From Bifidobacterium reuteri DSM 23975 (GTDB lineage Bacteria > Actinomycetota > Actinomycetes > Actinomycetales > Bifidobacteriaceae), in the NCBI RefSeq assembly GCF_000741695.1, contig NZ_JGZK01000013.1:62001-126000 (forward strand): 64,000 bases of DNA. Direction: 5' to 3'. The notes under the pieces were generated by a model. It was not told the origin of the DNA. It worked only from the letters and a program-made list of their open reading frames with translations, and ran no database searches. How positions within the stretch are numbered: position 1 is the first letter of the stretch; each line of letters opens with the position of its first letter. Made by a program: the position numbers and the translations under genes. Of the stretch, positions 31,859 through 41,375 are shown one piece after another.

Positions 31859-33103
31859 TCAATAGCTTGCATCCATGGGATCGTCGCCGAAAAGGTTTTC
31901 ACGCTCCTCATGGGTGGTGGTACGTGATTCCAGCCAGCCATATGGCAGATGAACCTTCTTGGCGAAACGCACTCGGCCTCTCGGCTTGTCCAATACCCTC
32001 GGGGGGTATTCAATCGCCGGATCGAGTCGGGAGATCTCCCGATCCACATCGGCGAGGGATTCGCATTCCATAAACGCCTTTCGCGTGGATCCGCCGACCG
32101 GGAATCCCTTGAGATACCAGGCGATATGTTTACGTAGGTCATGCACCGCCATCATTTCGTCGCCATCATAGAACTGGATCAGCAGTTCGGCATGGCGGTG
32201 AATCACCCGACAGACTTCCCCGAGATTTGGATCTATACGCTCCGGATTTCCTTGGAAGGCGTTCTTGATATTGGCGAACAGCCACGGCCGCCCCTGGCAT
32301 CCGCGGCCGATGGCCACGCCATCGCAACCGGTTTCACGGACCATTTCCAGAGCATCATCCGCGCCCCAGATATCACCATTGCCGAATACGGGGATATCGA
32401 GATGTTCTTTGAGCTCGCCAATGCGCGACCAATCCGAATGACCGCCATAGTATTCGGCGGTGGTGCGGGCATGCAACGTCACCGCTTTGCAGCCCTCTTC
32501 CTGAGCGATATGGCCTGCCTGCAGGAAGGTCTCATGCTCATGGTCGATGCCTACGCGGATTTTGGCGGTAACCGGTATGCCGGCAGGCTCGCATACCGAG
32601 ACCACACGGGAGACGAGCTCGGTGAAGATATCCGTCTTCCACGGCAGCGCCGAGCCGCCTCCACGCCTGGTGACCTTGGGCACCGGACACCCGAAATTCA
32701 GGTCGACGTGATCCGCCATGCCTTCATCGACCACGATTCTGGCGGCCTGCTCGGTGATGGAGGGATTCACACCATACAGCTGCAACGAGCGAATCTTCTC
32801 GGTGGGTGCGAAATGGCACAGACGCAGCGCCTTGGGGTTGCGGGCCACCAAAGCGCGCGCAGTGATCATCTCGGCCACATACAGCCCATCCGGACCGTAT
32901 TCCTCGCAGATGACACGGAAGGGCCAATTGGTGACGCCAGCCATCGGCGAAAGCACGACCGGCGTGGGCACGGTGATGTTTCCCAGCTGTACCGGTGATA
33001 TATGCACCGGAGAATCCGGTCGTGCCGAGGCATCCGTACGCGGGTCGAGGTTGTCGGTCTCGTGACGCTCGGTAAGCACGGTCTCAGATTTGGAGTCTGC
33101 CAT
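31859..33103 (-). CDS. dusB: tRNA-dihydrouridine synthase (DusB type)
   Basis: FMN-dependent reductase that makes dihydrouridine in tRNA (414 aa). ATG 33103 (MADSKSETVLTERHE) is chosen over a 61-codon longer frame because GAGGAAAC precedes it and the longer part runs into the terminator and glyS. Motifs: LSPMAGVTNWPFRVICEEYG, catalytic Cys in DLNFGCPVPKVTRRGGGSAL, KIRVGID, LHARTTAEYYGG, PVFGNGDIW and GRGCQGRPWLF. It lies downstream of glyS. Confidence 0.95.
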   Translation of the reverse strand: MADSKSETVLTERHETDNLDPRTDASARPDSPVHISPVQLGNITVPTPVVLSPMAGVTNWPFRVICEEYGPDGLYVAEMITARALVARNPKALRLCHFAPTEKIRSLQLYGVNPSITEQAARIVVDEGMADHVDLNFGCPVPKVTRRGGGSALPWKTDIFTELVSRVVSVCEPAGIPVTAKIRVGIDHEHETFLQAGHIAQEEGCKAVTLHARTTAEYYGGHSDWSRIGELKEHLDIPVFGNGDIWGADDALEMVRETGCDGVAIGRGCQGRPWLFANIKNAFQGNPERIDPNLGEVCRVIHRHAELLIQFYDGDEMMAVHDLRKHIAWYLKGFPVGGSTRKAFMECESLADVDREISRLDPAIEYPPRVLDKPRGRVRFAKKVHLPYGWLESRTTTHEERENLFGDDPMDASY

Positions 33104-33126
33104 GTGTTTCCTCGTACAAACAACAG

Positions 33127-33152
33127 GGGCTCCCCTTTTATCGAGGGGAGCC
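33127..33152 (-). terminator. Hairpin between glyS and dusB
   Basis: GGCTCCCCT and AGGGGAGCC arms around a short loop. There is no strong T-run, so it may be a weak terminator or a processing stem. It resembles the right half of the dispersed repeat. Confidence 0.5.
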
Positions 33153-33173
33153 ACTATACAATACAGGCCTGGC

Positions 33174-34646
33174 TCAGTACAGGCCGCCGGCTTCCTGGAT
33201 GCCGGATGCCGGCCAAGGCTCTCCACCCATTTCGACGGGCTTGAGCGGCACACGCGTGCGCTTTTCGCTGATGCGCGCGGCCACATAGTCCGCGACCTTG
33301 TCCAGGGAGACGCGTTCCTGGGCCATGGTGTCGCGTTCGCGGATGGTCACGGCGTGGTCCTCGAGGGTATCGAAGTCCACGGTGATGCACAGCGGGGTGC
33401 CGATCTCGTCCTGACGACGGTAGCGACGGCCGATGGCGCCGGACTCGTCGTAATCGATCATCCATTCGTTGAAGCGCAGATCGGCGGCCAGGTTCTGGGC
33501 CACCTCCTGCAGTTCGGGCTTCTTGGAGAGCGGCAGCACGGCGGCCTTGATCGGGGACAGGCGCGGGTCGAGTCGCAGCACGGTGCGCTTGTCTACGCCA
33601 CCCTTGGTGTTCGGGGCCTCGTCCACATCGTAGGCGTCCACGAGGAAGCACATGAGGGAGCGGGTCAGGCCGGCGGCCGGCTCGATGACGTACGGGATGT
33701 ACTTCTCACCGGTGGCCTGGTTGAAGTAGCTCAGGTCCTCGCCGGAGTGCTTGGCATGCGCGGAAAGGTCGAAGTCGGTGCGGTTGGCGACACCTTCGAG
33801 CTCGCCCCAATCGGAACCCTGGAAGCCGAACTTGTATTCGATGTCCACGGTCCTCTTGGAGTAATGGGCCAGCTTCTCCTTCGGGTGTTCGTAGTGGCGC
33901 AGGTTCTCGGGCTTGACGCCGAGATCCAGATACCACTGGGTGCGGGCGTCGATCCAGTACTGATGCCATTCCTCGTCGGTGCCGGGCTTGACGAAGAACT
34001 CCATCTCCATCTGCTCGAACTCACGGGTGCGGAAGATGAAGTTGCCGGGCGTGATCTCGTTACGGAAGGACTTGCCCATGTTGGCGATGCCGAACGGCGG
34101 CTTGGAGCGTGACGAGGTCATCACGTTCTTGAAGTCCACGAAGATGCCCTGGGCGGTCTCCGGACGCAGGTAGTGCAGCGAGTTCTCGTCCTCGACAGGG
34201 CCGAGGTGCGTGCGCAGCATCATGTTGAAGTCGCGCGGTTCGGTCCATTCGCCACGGGTGCCGCAGTTCGGGCAGACGATGTCCTTCATGCCGTTCTCCG
34301 GCAGCTTGTCGCCGTGCTTCTCCGCGTAGGACTCCTCGAGTTTGTCAGCGCGGTTGCGCTTGTGGCAGCTGAGGCACTCGACGAGCGGGTCGTTGAACAC
34401 GCTCACATGACCGGAGGCCACCCACACCTCGGGAGGCAGGATGATGGAGGTGTCGACACCGACCACGTCAGGACGGGTGACGACCATCGAACGCCACCAT
34501 TCGCGCTTGATATTGTCCTTCAGCGCGACGCCGAGCGGACCGTAATCCCAAGCGGAACGAGTGCCGCCGTAGATCTCGCCGGCGGGGAACACGAAGCCGC
34601 GACGCTTCGCGAGGGATACGACTTCATCGAGTTTGGATTGAGCCAC
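33174..34646 (-). CDS. glyS: Glycyl-tRNA synthetase (class II, homodimeric type)
   Basis: Charges tRNA-Gly (490 aa). GTG start at 34646 ([17 protein letters not shown]) with AGAAGGTG upstream. Features of the dimeric bacterial/eukaryotic type: [20 protein letters not shown], a zinc-like pair of Cys clusters ([12 protein letters not shown] and [10 protein letters not shown]), motif 2 ([20 protein letters not shown]) and motif 3 ([14 protein letters not shown]). A C-terminal anticodon-binding domain follows. dusB lies 70 bp downstream in the same direction. Confidence 0.97.
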   Translation of the reverse strand: MAQSKLDEVVSLAKRRGFVFPAGEIYGGTRSAWDYGPLGVALKDNIKREWWRSMVVTRPDVVGVDTSIILPPEVWVASGHVSVFNDPLVECLSCHKRNRADKLEESYAEKHGDKLPENGMKDIVCPNCGTRGEWTEPRDFNMMLRTHLGPVEDENSLHYLRPETAQGIFVDFKNVMTSSRSKPPFGIANMGKSFRNEITPGNFIFRTREFEQMEMEFFVKPGTDEEWHQYWIDARTQWYLDLGVKPENLRHYEHPKEKLAHYSKRTVDIEYKFGFQGSDWGELEGVANRTDFDLSAHAKHSGEDLSYFNQATGEKYIPYVIEPAAGLTRSLMCFLVDAYDVDEAPNTKGGVDKRTVLRLDPRLSPIKAAVLPLSKKPELQEVAQNLAADLRFNEWMIDYDESGAIGRRYRRQDEIGTPLCITVDFDTLEDHAVTIRERDTMAQERVSLDKVADYVAARISEKRTRVPLKPVEMGGEPWPASGIQEAGGLY

Positions 34647-34864
34647 AATGCACCTTCTGGTTTGAACGGTTTGGGGACTTGATTACAACCGCTTCAGAAT
34701 AGCGGCACTCCCCTACAACAGCAGTTTGATGCAGGCAGATCGCCCATCATTCGTCTTGGAGATACTTCCCTACAATCACTTGGTGCAGCCCTAGAGAGGG
34801 TAGCCACATGCCAAGTCGAAAGCATGTCGGTCTTCACCCTGAGATAGTAGCCGAATCGCACCAA

Positions 34865-36340
34865 TCAGCGGCAGCGGCGGGTCAGAGGCTGCCAGGGCTC
34901 GAGTTCGACGGGTTCGGCCTTGGTGAGGTCGAGGGTGGCTTGGTCGAGCATATCCTTGCGGATGATGAGCTCGGTGACGTACTGGTCGAACCACGCGTCC
35001 GAGGCCACGTAGTAGCCATCCTTGCCGTTGTCCTTGCCCCAGCTGTTCTCGATCTTCCAACGGTCAGGACGACCGTCGGCGTCGAGGTTCACGCCGGTGA
35101 AGGTCATGGCGTGGTTGCTTGGACTGTCGCCGTATTCGAGGCCGTCGGCCTTGTCGAACGTGAATTCGGTGCCAAAGAGCTGGTCCACGCGCACGGTGTC
35201 GCAATCGAAGACGCCTTCGCCCCTCAAAGAGAACTGCATGCAGTCGCAGGCGAACCAGATGGGATGGCCGGCGCTGAGCTGGTCGATGGCCGCCTTCTTG
35301 AACACGTCGAGCGGCACGTTGACGAATTCCATATCGCCCGCCTCGATGACATTCGCCGTGTAGAGGATGCGGTAGCGCTTGCCGAATGGCGTGCGCTTCA
35401 TCGGGGCGTTGGAGATGGTGACGAAGTCATTGACGTCCACCGGCACGTACTTACGGTAGAACTCGAGCGGGGTGATGCCGGTCTCACGGATCTGCCGGCG
35501 CTCATCCTTGCCGGATTCCGGCTTGGCCTTGGTGTCAGCCGCCTTGCTGCCATAGTCTTTGCCGTCGCCCTTGGCATCGTTGGCGGCCTTGGCGCCATCG
35601 TTCTTGGCATCATCCTTGTCATCGTCGTCCTTGACCCGGGCCAGGAAGTCGAATGTGGCGGGCGGCTCGCCAAGCGCGATTGCGCAGATGCGGTAGACGG
35701 TGGCCATGTCCTCGCGCTTGGTTTCGCGCAGGGTCTCCGTCGACGCGCCAGCCTCATGGCTGCGACGCAGGCCGGCGGCGAATTCGCGCAGCTTGGTGTT
35801 GAGGTACTGCTTGAAGGCGTCCGAATCGCGGGAGTTCGCGGATTCCGGATAGGCGGACTTCGGTACGAGGCCGTACTTGTTCACCAGCGCGGCGAACATC
35901 TGCCACCAGCCGCCATCGTCGGACGGCCCGTCGTTGATGACCTCGAAGATGCGGGAGTCGGTGGGTTCGTCCAGCGTATCCAGCACATGCTCGAGATAAG
36001 TGTTCGACTTCTCGATGGCATCCCAGAAGAACAGGTAGGTCTCGGAGAATTCGAAGTCCTCAAGGTTCCAACGGTGCATGAGTTCGTAGCGCAGCGTATT
36101 GAGCGAGGCGAACATCCAGCAGCGACCGGAACGTTCCTGATTGGTAATCGAACCCTGCTTGAGCTCGATGGAGAAGTCGCGCGGCAGGCTCCTCAGGCCC
36201 CGGTAGTCAGTGGCGGCGGCGAGCACGCCGGTGGAGACTGCGGCGTTGGCGGCCACGAGGTTGGCGCGGTCGGCGTTGAACGCACGCGAATAATCCTTGA
36301 GATGTGCGACGTCGACTGCGGCGGCGGACTGGTCGGTCAT
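34865..36340 (-). CDS. pepC: Aminopeptidase C (bleomycin hydrolase family, C1B)
   Basis: Cytosolic papain-fold cysteine aminopeptidase (491 aa). ATG 36340 follows GGGAGGAAC. The catalytic Cys lies in NQERSGRCWMFASLN, His in SPSNHAMTFTGV and Asn in IENSWGKDNGKDGYY. Compared with usual homologues (about 440-450 aa) it carries a low-complexity insertion near residues 233-278 (DDDDKDDAKNDGAKAA and onward), rich in Asp, Lys and Ala. The tail (LEPWQPLTRRCR) is where other members carry the residues that block the active-site cleft. It appears monocistronic. Confidence 0.95.
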   Translation of the reverse strand: MTDQSAAAVDVAHLKDYSRAFNADRANLVAANAAVSTGVLAAATDYRGLRSLPRDFSIELKQGSITNQERSGRCWMFASLNTLRYELMHRWNLEDFEFSETYLFFWDAIEKSNTYLEHVLDTLDEPTDSRIFEVINDGPSDDGGWWQMFAALVNKYGLVPKSAYPESANSRDSDAFKQYLNTKLREFAAGLRRSHEAGASTETLRETKREDMATVYRICAIALGEPPATFDFLARVKDDDDKDDAKNDGAKAANDAKGDGKDYGSKAADTKAKPESGKDERRQIRETGITPLEFYRKYVPVDVNDFVTISNAPMKRTPFGKRYRILYTANVIEAGDMEFVNVPLDVFKKAAIDQLSAGHPIWFACDCMQFSLRGEGVFDCDTVRVDQLFGTEFTFDKADGLEYGDSPSNHAMTFTGVNLDADGRPDRWKIENSWGKDNGKDGYYVASDAWFDQYVTELIIRKDMLDQATLDLTKAEPVELEPWQPLTRRCR

Positions 36341-36476
36341 GGTGTTCCTCCCGAAAACGTACGGCTCATGCAAACGTCTTCATGGTACTCGTCCCTCGCC
36401 GGATTCGGTGGGATGTTTCGAGTAAGGACCGGCGGAGTCGGGTCGAGACCTGGCACGCGCCACATTCGGCGGTATG

Positions 36477-37658
36477 CTACCGTGCCTTGAACAGGCGGAA
36501 GAGGCAGGATTCGCGGACGGCGAGCACGGCCAGCGCGGTGGCAACGAGGGCGCCGGAGAGCATGGTCGCAGGAGAACGCACCGCCGCGAGGAACACCGCC
36601 GCGGGGTCGGACGGGGAGAGTCGCCAACACAGCGCGGCGAGCAGAGGCAGGGTCACAGCGGTGGCGGCCCCGGACGTGATCAGCATCTCGCACAACGCGG
36701 TCAGCAGTTGAGCCTCTTTGCGCTGCCCGCAGTGCAGCGCGCCGGCGTATTCGAGTCGGCGGCGGCGCACGGCGGCGATACCGATGACGACGCCGACGGC
36801 GAGCGCCGCGACGGGCAGTACGCGGGTCATGCGCGTCTCATAGAGGCTGGCGGCGCTGTATCGTCGGTCGTGGCTTTTGTTGAGCTGGGTGACGCCGGGC
36901 AGTGTATTGGCGTCAGCCACGCCGGATATGGCGGTCTCGTTGAGCAGCAGGTCGAGCACTTCGGTCTGCGGCCACTGCTTCGCCCAGCATTCGGCGAATG
37001 GCTTGGCGCTGCTGGATACCGGCACGATGAGCGCGTACACGAAGCGGGTGTCGCGCCCGTCGTTGGGCCAGTGGAAGACGCCGGCGACGGGGATGTCACC
37101 ATGATCGGTCTCCAGCAGGCTTCCCTTGGCCCAGCCGAAATCGTGGGCGAGCGCAGTGGAAACCCATATGCCGCTCGCGTCGGCGGCTGGCTGATTCGCG
37201 GAGGAGGACGTCTGGCCTGAAGAGGCGGGAGAGGAACTGGACAGTGAGCCATGGCCGGCGTTGGCCGCCGCTGATGCCGATGACACCGATGACAACGCGA
37301 GCAGCCGAATCATGCCGGCGGTGACCTCATAGGAGCCGATGCTGCGGCCAGGGGTCGAACGAGGTGTGATCTGCTCGCCCTCGCGCATGGCGCCGGATGC
37401 GCTGGGCCCTCCTTGGGCCTCGGTGAGACGGTCGCAGGCGGCCCCGTCGATGGCGAAGACGGGGCTGACGATGGTGGTCACGTCGGCGGCGGACTCGATG
37501 CGTGCCGCTGCGGTGTTCTCCTGCCCGATGATGGTCAGTGCCTCAAAACCGCCGAACAGTGTGCCCGCCACGGCCAGCGCGAGGAACCAGAGGATGGTGC
37601 GTGAGGCGCCGGAGGCGATGTTGCAGACCGCCTCGGAGATGATGGATGACAGTCTCAT
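36477..37658 (-). CDS. ABC transporter permease (MacB/FtsX-like)
   Basis: Inner-membrane subunit of an exporter (393 aa). One N-terminal membrane segment (TILWFLALAVAGTLFGGFEA) is followed by a large extracellular domain with a Ser/Ala-rich linker, and three C-terminal segments (VLPVAALAVGVVIGIAAV, TSGAATAVTLPLLAALCW, MLSGALVATALAVLAV), the MacB-type order. Its ATG overlaps the ATPase stop (ATGA). It is the last gene of adaptor-ATPase-permease, divergent from a lipoprotein and a two-component system that may sense or control its substrate. Confidence 0.85.
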   Translation of the reverse strand: MRLSSIISEAVCNIASGASRTILWFLALAVAGTLFGGFEALTIIGQENTAAARIESAADVTTIVSPVFAIDGAACDRLTEAQGGPSASGAMREGEQITPRSTPGRSIGSYEVTAGMIRLLALSSVSSASAAANAGHGSLSSSSPASSGQTSSSANQPAADASGIWVSTALAHDFGWAKGSLLETDHGDIPVAGVFHWPNDGRDTRFVYALIVPVSSSAKPFAECWAKQWPQTEVLDLLLNETAISGVADANTLPGVTQLNKSHDRRYSAASLYETRMTRVLPVAALAVGVVIGIAAVRRRRLEYAGALHCGQRKEAQLLTALCEMLITSGAATAVTLPLLAALCWRLSPSDPAAVFLAAVRSPATMLSGALVATALAVLAVRESCLFRLFKAR

Positions 37659-38485
37659 GGCCGCTCTCCTTTCAGCGCGGAACCGTCCGGCGCCGGATCG
37701 GCCGGCGCGTAGTCAGCGAGGTCGATGACCTGTTGACAGGCATCGCGCGTGTCGCGGTCATGAGTGGCAACGACCACAATCATGCCGTGGCCGGCGAGGT
37801 TGCCGAGCACATGACTGACGCTATGCGCGGTGCGCGTATCCAACTGCGCGGTCGGCTCGTCCACAAGCAGCATGTCGGGCTTCGAGCAGACGGCTCTGGC
37901 GAGCATGAGCCGCTGCGCCTCACCGCCGGAAAGTGCCGCGAACGAACGGTCGGCGGCGTATTCGAGCTCGAACAGGCCCATCGCCTCCAAGGCCTGCGGT
38001 TCCGCGTCGGCGCGACGCAACCCCTGTGCGAGCAGTGGGAAGACCACATGATCGAGTGCGGTGCGTTCGGCCACGCCATACGGATTCTGAAACACCCAGC
38101 CCACCCGTCGAACGCCGCCGCGGTCCACAGTGCCCGCCCACGGCTTCTCCCAACCCGCGAGTATCGACAGCAGCGTGGATTTGCCGCAGCCGGATGGCCC
38201 GCAGATGGCCACGGTCCGCCCCGCCTCGAGCGTGAACGACAGGTGTTCGAACAGCACGTCGGTGCCGGGGAATCGGTGCGCGAGATCCTCCCCCACCACC
38301 CGCATCGGTACGGCGGCGGGGGCGAGCATCTCGGTCCCGGTCATCGACCCGCCGTCAGCAGTCCCGGCTGCTGTTCCAACAGGTGTGAACCCAACGGATG
38401 CGGCCCCGACAGATGTCGCTCCAGCCGTGGATGCCGACTTCGCGGTCGCCGAATTTCCACGCCGACTTCCACGAATCAGGAACAT
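37655..38485 (-). CDS. ABC transporter ATP-binding protein
   Basis: Cytoplasmic ATPase of a MacB/LolD-type exporter (276 aa). Walker A GPSGCGKST, Q-loop VFQNPYG, signature LSGGEAQRLMLAR, Walker B DMLLVDEP and the switch His in VATHDRDTRD are all present. ATG 38485 has AGGTG upstream; an internal ATG at 38344 (MTGTEML) is also possible because the first 47 residues are low-complexity Ala/Gly/Thr. The start overlaps, by about 10 bp, the stop of the adaptor gene in its restored frame, which supports that reading of the adaptor. Confidence 0.9.
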   Translation of the reverse strand: MFLIRGSRRGNSATAKSASTAGATSVGAASVGFTPVGTAAGTADGGSMTGTEMLAPAAVPMRVVGEDLAHRFPGTDVLFEHLSFTLEAGRTVAICGPSGCGKSTLLSILAGWEKPWAGTVDRGGVRRVGWVFQNPYGVAERTALDHVVFPLLAQGLRRADAEPQALEAMGLFELEYAADRSFAALSGGEAQRLMLARAVCSKPDMLLVDEPTAQLDTRTAHSVSHVLGNLAGHGMIVVVATHDRDTRDACQQVIDLADYAPADPAPDGSALKGERP

Positions 38486-39653
38486 GTCGCACCTGCGATT
38501 GCACTGCCGAGGGAGACGTGGGACGGCGTTTCAGCGTTTTCCGGCACCGCCACACCACCCGCGGATTCGCCTTCGGCCGTCTGCCCATCGGCGGCATCCC
38601 CCGTCTGCCGGCCCGCCGCGGTCCCCTCATCGCCCAGCTGTATGAGCTCACGCCGAGGTCCGCACCGATGATGGTCACCGGCATCGTCCTGCCATCGGAT
38701 GCGATGCATCCGCGGTCCCCTTTGACGCCGAACACGGCAGCGGCCGGCACGCGCAGCACGTCCACGGGCGTGGCGAGCGCCACCGTGGCATCCACACCCT
38801 GACTGAGATCGCCGCCCTGCTGCGCCCACTGGAAATCCCGCGAAGCCGTGACGCGCGCGCAGAATTCAGGGTCGTCGATCACCGTGGCACCGGCCTTGAG
38901 CACACCCTGCTCACCGAACACGGTGATCGTCTGGTCGGCGGCGTTGGGTGTACCGTTCTTCACGGTAAGCGAGGTGATGGCGCCGGGGATTTCGGCGATC
39001 GGCGATGCTGCGGCCACCATCGCGCCGGTCGCCGCCTGCCATGAGGAGGCCGTGGCTCCGTCCTGCGGCAGCCAGATCACGTCCGCGAGCGGCAACGCGC
39101 CGTCCGAACGGACGGCGAGGTTGCCGAACAGGGCGACAACCGCCCAGTAGGTGAGGCTGGAATACTGGTCGGATTCGGGATTGGCGTTGTAGCCGAGCCG
39201 CGTCAGTTCGGCGTTGAGCGCACGCACGTCCTCGCCCACGTCGCCGGGCGCGAGATCGCGGTAGAGCGGACTTGCGGTGGCGAGCGCCACGATGGGCCTG
39301 CCGTCAACCTCGAGCGCCGCCGCACCGGAATGCAAGCCTCCGGCGGAATAGTCAGCGGTCACCGTGCCGGAGGTGTTGATGAGCACCTTGCGCGGCGCGG
39401 ATACCGTGGGAACCACGGTGATCTGCCGTTTCGCGTCGTACTGCTGGGCGGCGACGGGCGCGCTGGTGATCTCGCCGGCGCGGGCCAGCACCGCCGGATG
39501 CCGGTCGGGCCGCAGGAACGCGCAGGCTCCCACGCTGATTGCCGCGGTCAGGATGACCGCTAGCAGCAGCCAAGTGACAGAGACGCGCCCACGCCGCCTG
39601 CCGCCGCCAAGTCCACTGCCGCCACCGTCGTTTCGGCTCGTTTGTCTCGCCAT
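38476..39653 (-). pseudogene. ABC exporter periplasmic-adaptor-like protein, frameshifted near the 3' end
   Basis: Single N-terminal membrane helix (VTWLLLAVILTAAISVGACAF) followed by an adaptor region with a peptidoglycan-binding-like segment (VGEDVRALNAELTRLGYN) and a beta-rich part (VDVLRVPAAAVFGVKGDRGC). ATG 39653 has GGAAGGGG upstream. In the reading frame, sense is lost after ADLGVSS (near 38641-38650): the frame continues as Arg/Trp-rich nonsense to 38355. The adjacent frame instead gives IQLGDEG and a plausible acidic tail ending at 38476, just where the ATPase starts. A one-base change, real or a sequencing error, explains this. Confidence 0.7.
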
Positions 39654-39827
39654 GATGAAGCCCCTTCCGGTTCGCCGTCCCGCCCGTCGTCTCTGCCATT
39701 TCGGGTACTGCCATGGTCCCACCGGCATGCTCGCAAAGTCAGGCGAAAGTCAGACACCGGCTTCCTAGAATGGGACATACGGATTGGATTGGCGGGGCGC
39801 GAATCGCCCGCAAACAAGGGGGTTTCG

Positions 39828-40598
39828 ATGGCATGGTTGAACGGAAGGCCGCGCATCGCCGCGACCGTGATGCTGACGATGGCGCTGGCCTTGGGACTCG
39901 CGGGATGCGCGGTCCCGGGAATCTCCGGCGACGGAAAGCCAGGGACGTCGAACGCCGCCGGAACCGGTGATACGTCCGCACAGCAGGGCCCGGCGTCCAC
40001 CTTGTATGAGGCGGACGAGAACGGACGTCTGGCAAGTTCACTGCCCGCATACATCGACGAGGTGCTCAACGATCCGTACGTGGACGACTACGAGCGTCCC
40101 ATCCTCGAGCAGGCCAAGAAGGAGGGGCGAGTCTCCACCGCCGCGTATGAGAAGGTCTGGTCGGACTACAAGACCTGTATGATCGACCGCGGATTCAAGG
40201 AGCCGAAGCTCGAACGGTTCCCGAACGGCATGATGGACATCATGAGCCACATGCCGGGCACCGACGCCCAGGAGGAGGCATGGAAGGACGCCTACACCGA
40301 TTGCTATCTGCGATTCGATCATGTGCAAAGGCTGTACGGGCAGCAGCAGGGCAACCCGAATCTCTATGCGAATGTGGAGGAGGCGGTCGTCGACTGCATG
40401 AAACGCGAGGGTGTGGTGCCCGCGAGCTATACGGTCAAAGACTTCAATGACGGGCAGACCCTGCTCCAGACTGAGGGCTTTACGGATGCAAAGGACAAGC
40501 TCGGCTACGACTTCAACGACTCGCGCGTGCACGGCTGCAAGGCGGCGCAGGGCTGGTCATCAAGCAGCACCGACGACCCCGTGGAGTACATCTGGTAG
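39828..40598 (+). CDS. Secreted lipoprotein of unknown function
   Basis: Lipoprotein of 256 aa. AAGGGGG precedes ATG 39828. Signal peptide MAWLNGRPRIAATVMLTMAL ends in the lipobox LAGC with Cys27. The mature part has a Gly/Ser/Thr linker, then a mainly helical acidic domain with four spaced cysteines (KTCMIDRG, TDCYLRFD, VDCMKREG, HGCKAAQG) that could form two disulfides. No family recognized. It lies between the exporter (divergent) and the two-component genes (same direction, 78 bp before the regulator), so it may be an accessory sensor or part of the envelope response. Confidence 0.85.
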   Translation: MAWLNGRPRIAATVMLTMALALGLAGCAVPGISGDGKPGTSNAAGTGDTSAQQGPASTLYEADENGRLASSLPAYIDEVLNDPYVDDYERPILEQAKKEGRVSTAAYEKVWSDYKTCMIDRGFKEPKLERFPNGMMDIMSHMPGTDAQEEAWKDAYTDCYLRFDHVQRLYGQQQGNPNLYANVEEAVVDCMKREGVVPASYTVKDFNDGQTLLQTEGFTDAKDKLGYDFNDSRVHGCKAAQGWSSSSTDDPVEYIW

Positions 40599-40676
40599 AG
40601 GTCGGCATATCGGCAATCGGGGCAATCAGTGCGGGAACCCGGCACGGGGAATGACCGGATCGTGAGGCTGCGGGAG

Positions 40677-41375
40677 ATGGCGGGGATACTGATCGTCGAG
40701 GACAACACTGGCATGGTCGCCTCGCTCGACGACGCGCTGCGGCATGAGGGGTACCGCACTTGGACGGCAGGGACCGGCGTCGAGGCGCTGGAGTTGCTCG
40801 CCGCGCACCGGGAGGACATCGACGTGGTGCTGCTCGACCGCGATCTGCCCGTCATGTCCGGCGACACGGTGATGACGACGATCCGTTCGATGGGCATCGA
40901 CGTGAGCGTGCTCATGGTCACCGCCTCCAGCAGCCTCGAGGACCGCGTGGAGGGGCTGGACCTCGGCGCGGACGACTATCTGACCAAACCGTTCGCCTTC
41001 CGGGAGCTGTCGGCCCGCATCCGCGCGTTGCTGCGGCACGATTCGCGCCATCGCGGGCCTTTCGGCGGCGGCCCCGGTCCGGACTCCGGAACCGGACCCT
41101 CCCCGCTCATGATCGATTGCGAACGTCGGCTCGCGTACTGGCATGAGACCCCGCTGAACCTGACGGCCAAGGAATTCGCGGTGCTGTGGCATCTGGACGA
41201 GGCGGACGGCGGATGGGTCGGTCTCGACGAGCTCATCGCCGCCGTCTGGCCGAACGGTTCGGCCAGCACGGGCGCAGCGAAAACCGTCATCTACACGCTG
41301 CGGCAGAAAATCGAGCACGCCGGCGGACGCGGGGCCATCGAATCGGCCCGCGGGAAAGGGTACCGGCTGCCATGA
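40677..41375 (+). CDS. OmpR-family response regulator
   Basis: Two-component transcription factor (232 aa from ATG 40677; GTG 40629 or 40662 are alternatives). Receiver domain: ILIVEDNTG, the phospho-acceptor Asp in VVLLDRDLPVMSG, and Lys in DDYLTKPFAFREL. The C-terminal winged helix is of the Trans_reg_C type (LNLTAKEFAVLWHL, IYTLRQKIEHAGG, ESARGKGYRLP). Its stop overlaps the kinase start as ATGA. Confidence 0.93.
   Translation: MAGILIVEDNTGMVASLDDALRHEGYRTWTAGTGVEALELLAAHREDIDVVLLDRDLPVMSGDTVMTTIRSMGIDVSVLMVTASSSLEDRVEGLDLGADDYLTKPFAFRELSARIRALLRHDSRHRGPFGGGPGPDSGTGPSPLMIDCERRLAYWHETPLNLTAKEFAVLWHLDEADGGWVGLDELIAAVWPNGSASTGAAKTVIYTLRQKIEHAGGRGAIESARGKGYRLP

Noticed and set aside
34808..36490. 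560-codon open frame opposite pepC
   Set aside because: Antisense shadow of a gene with complete catalytic motifs and a strong ribosome-binding site.
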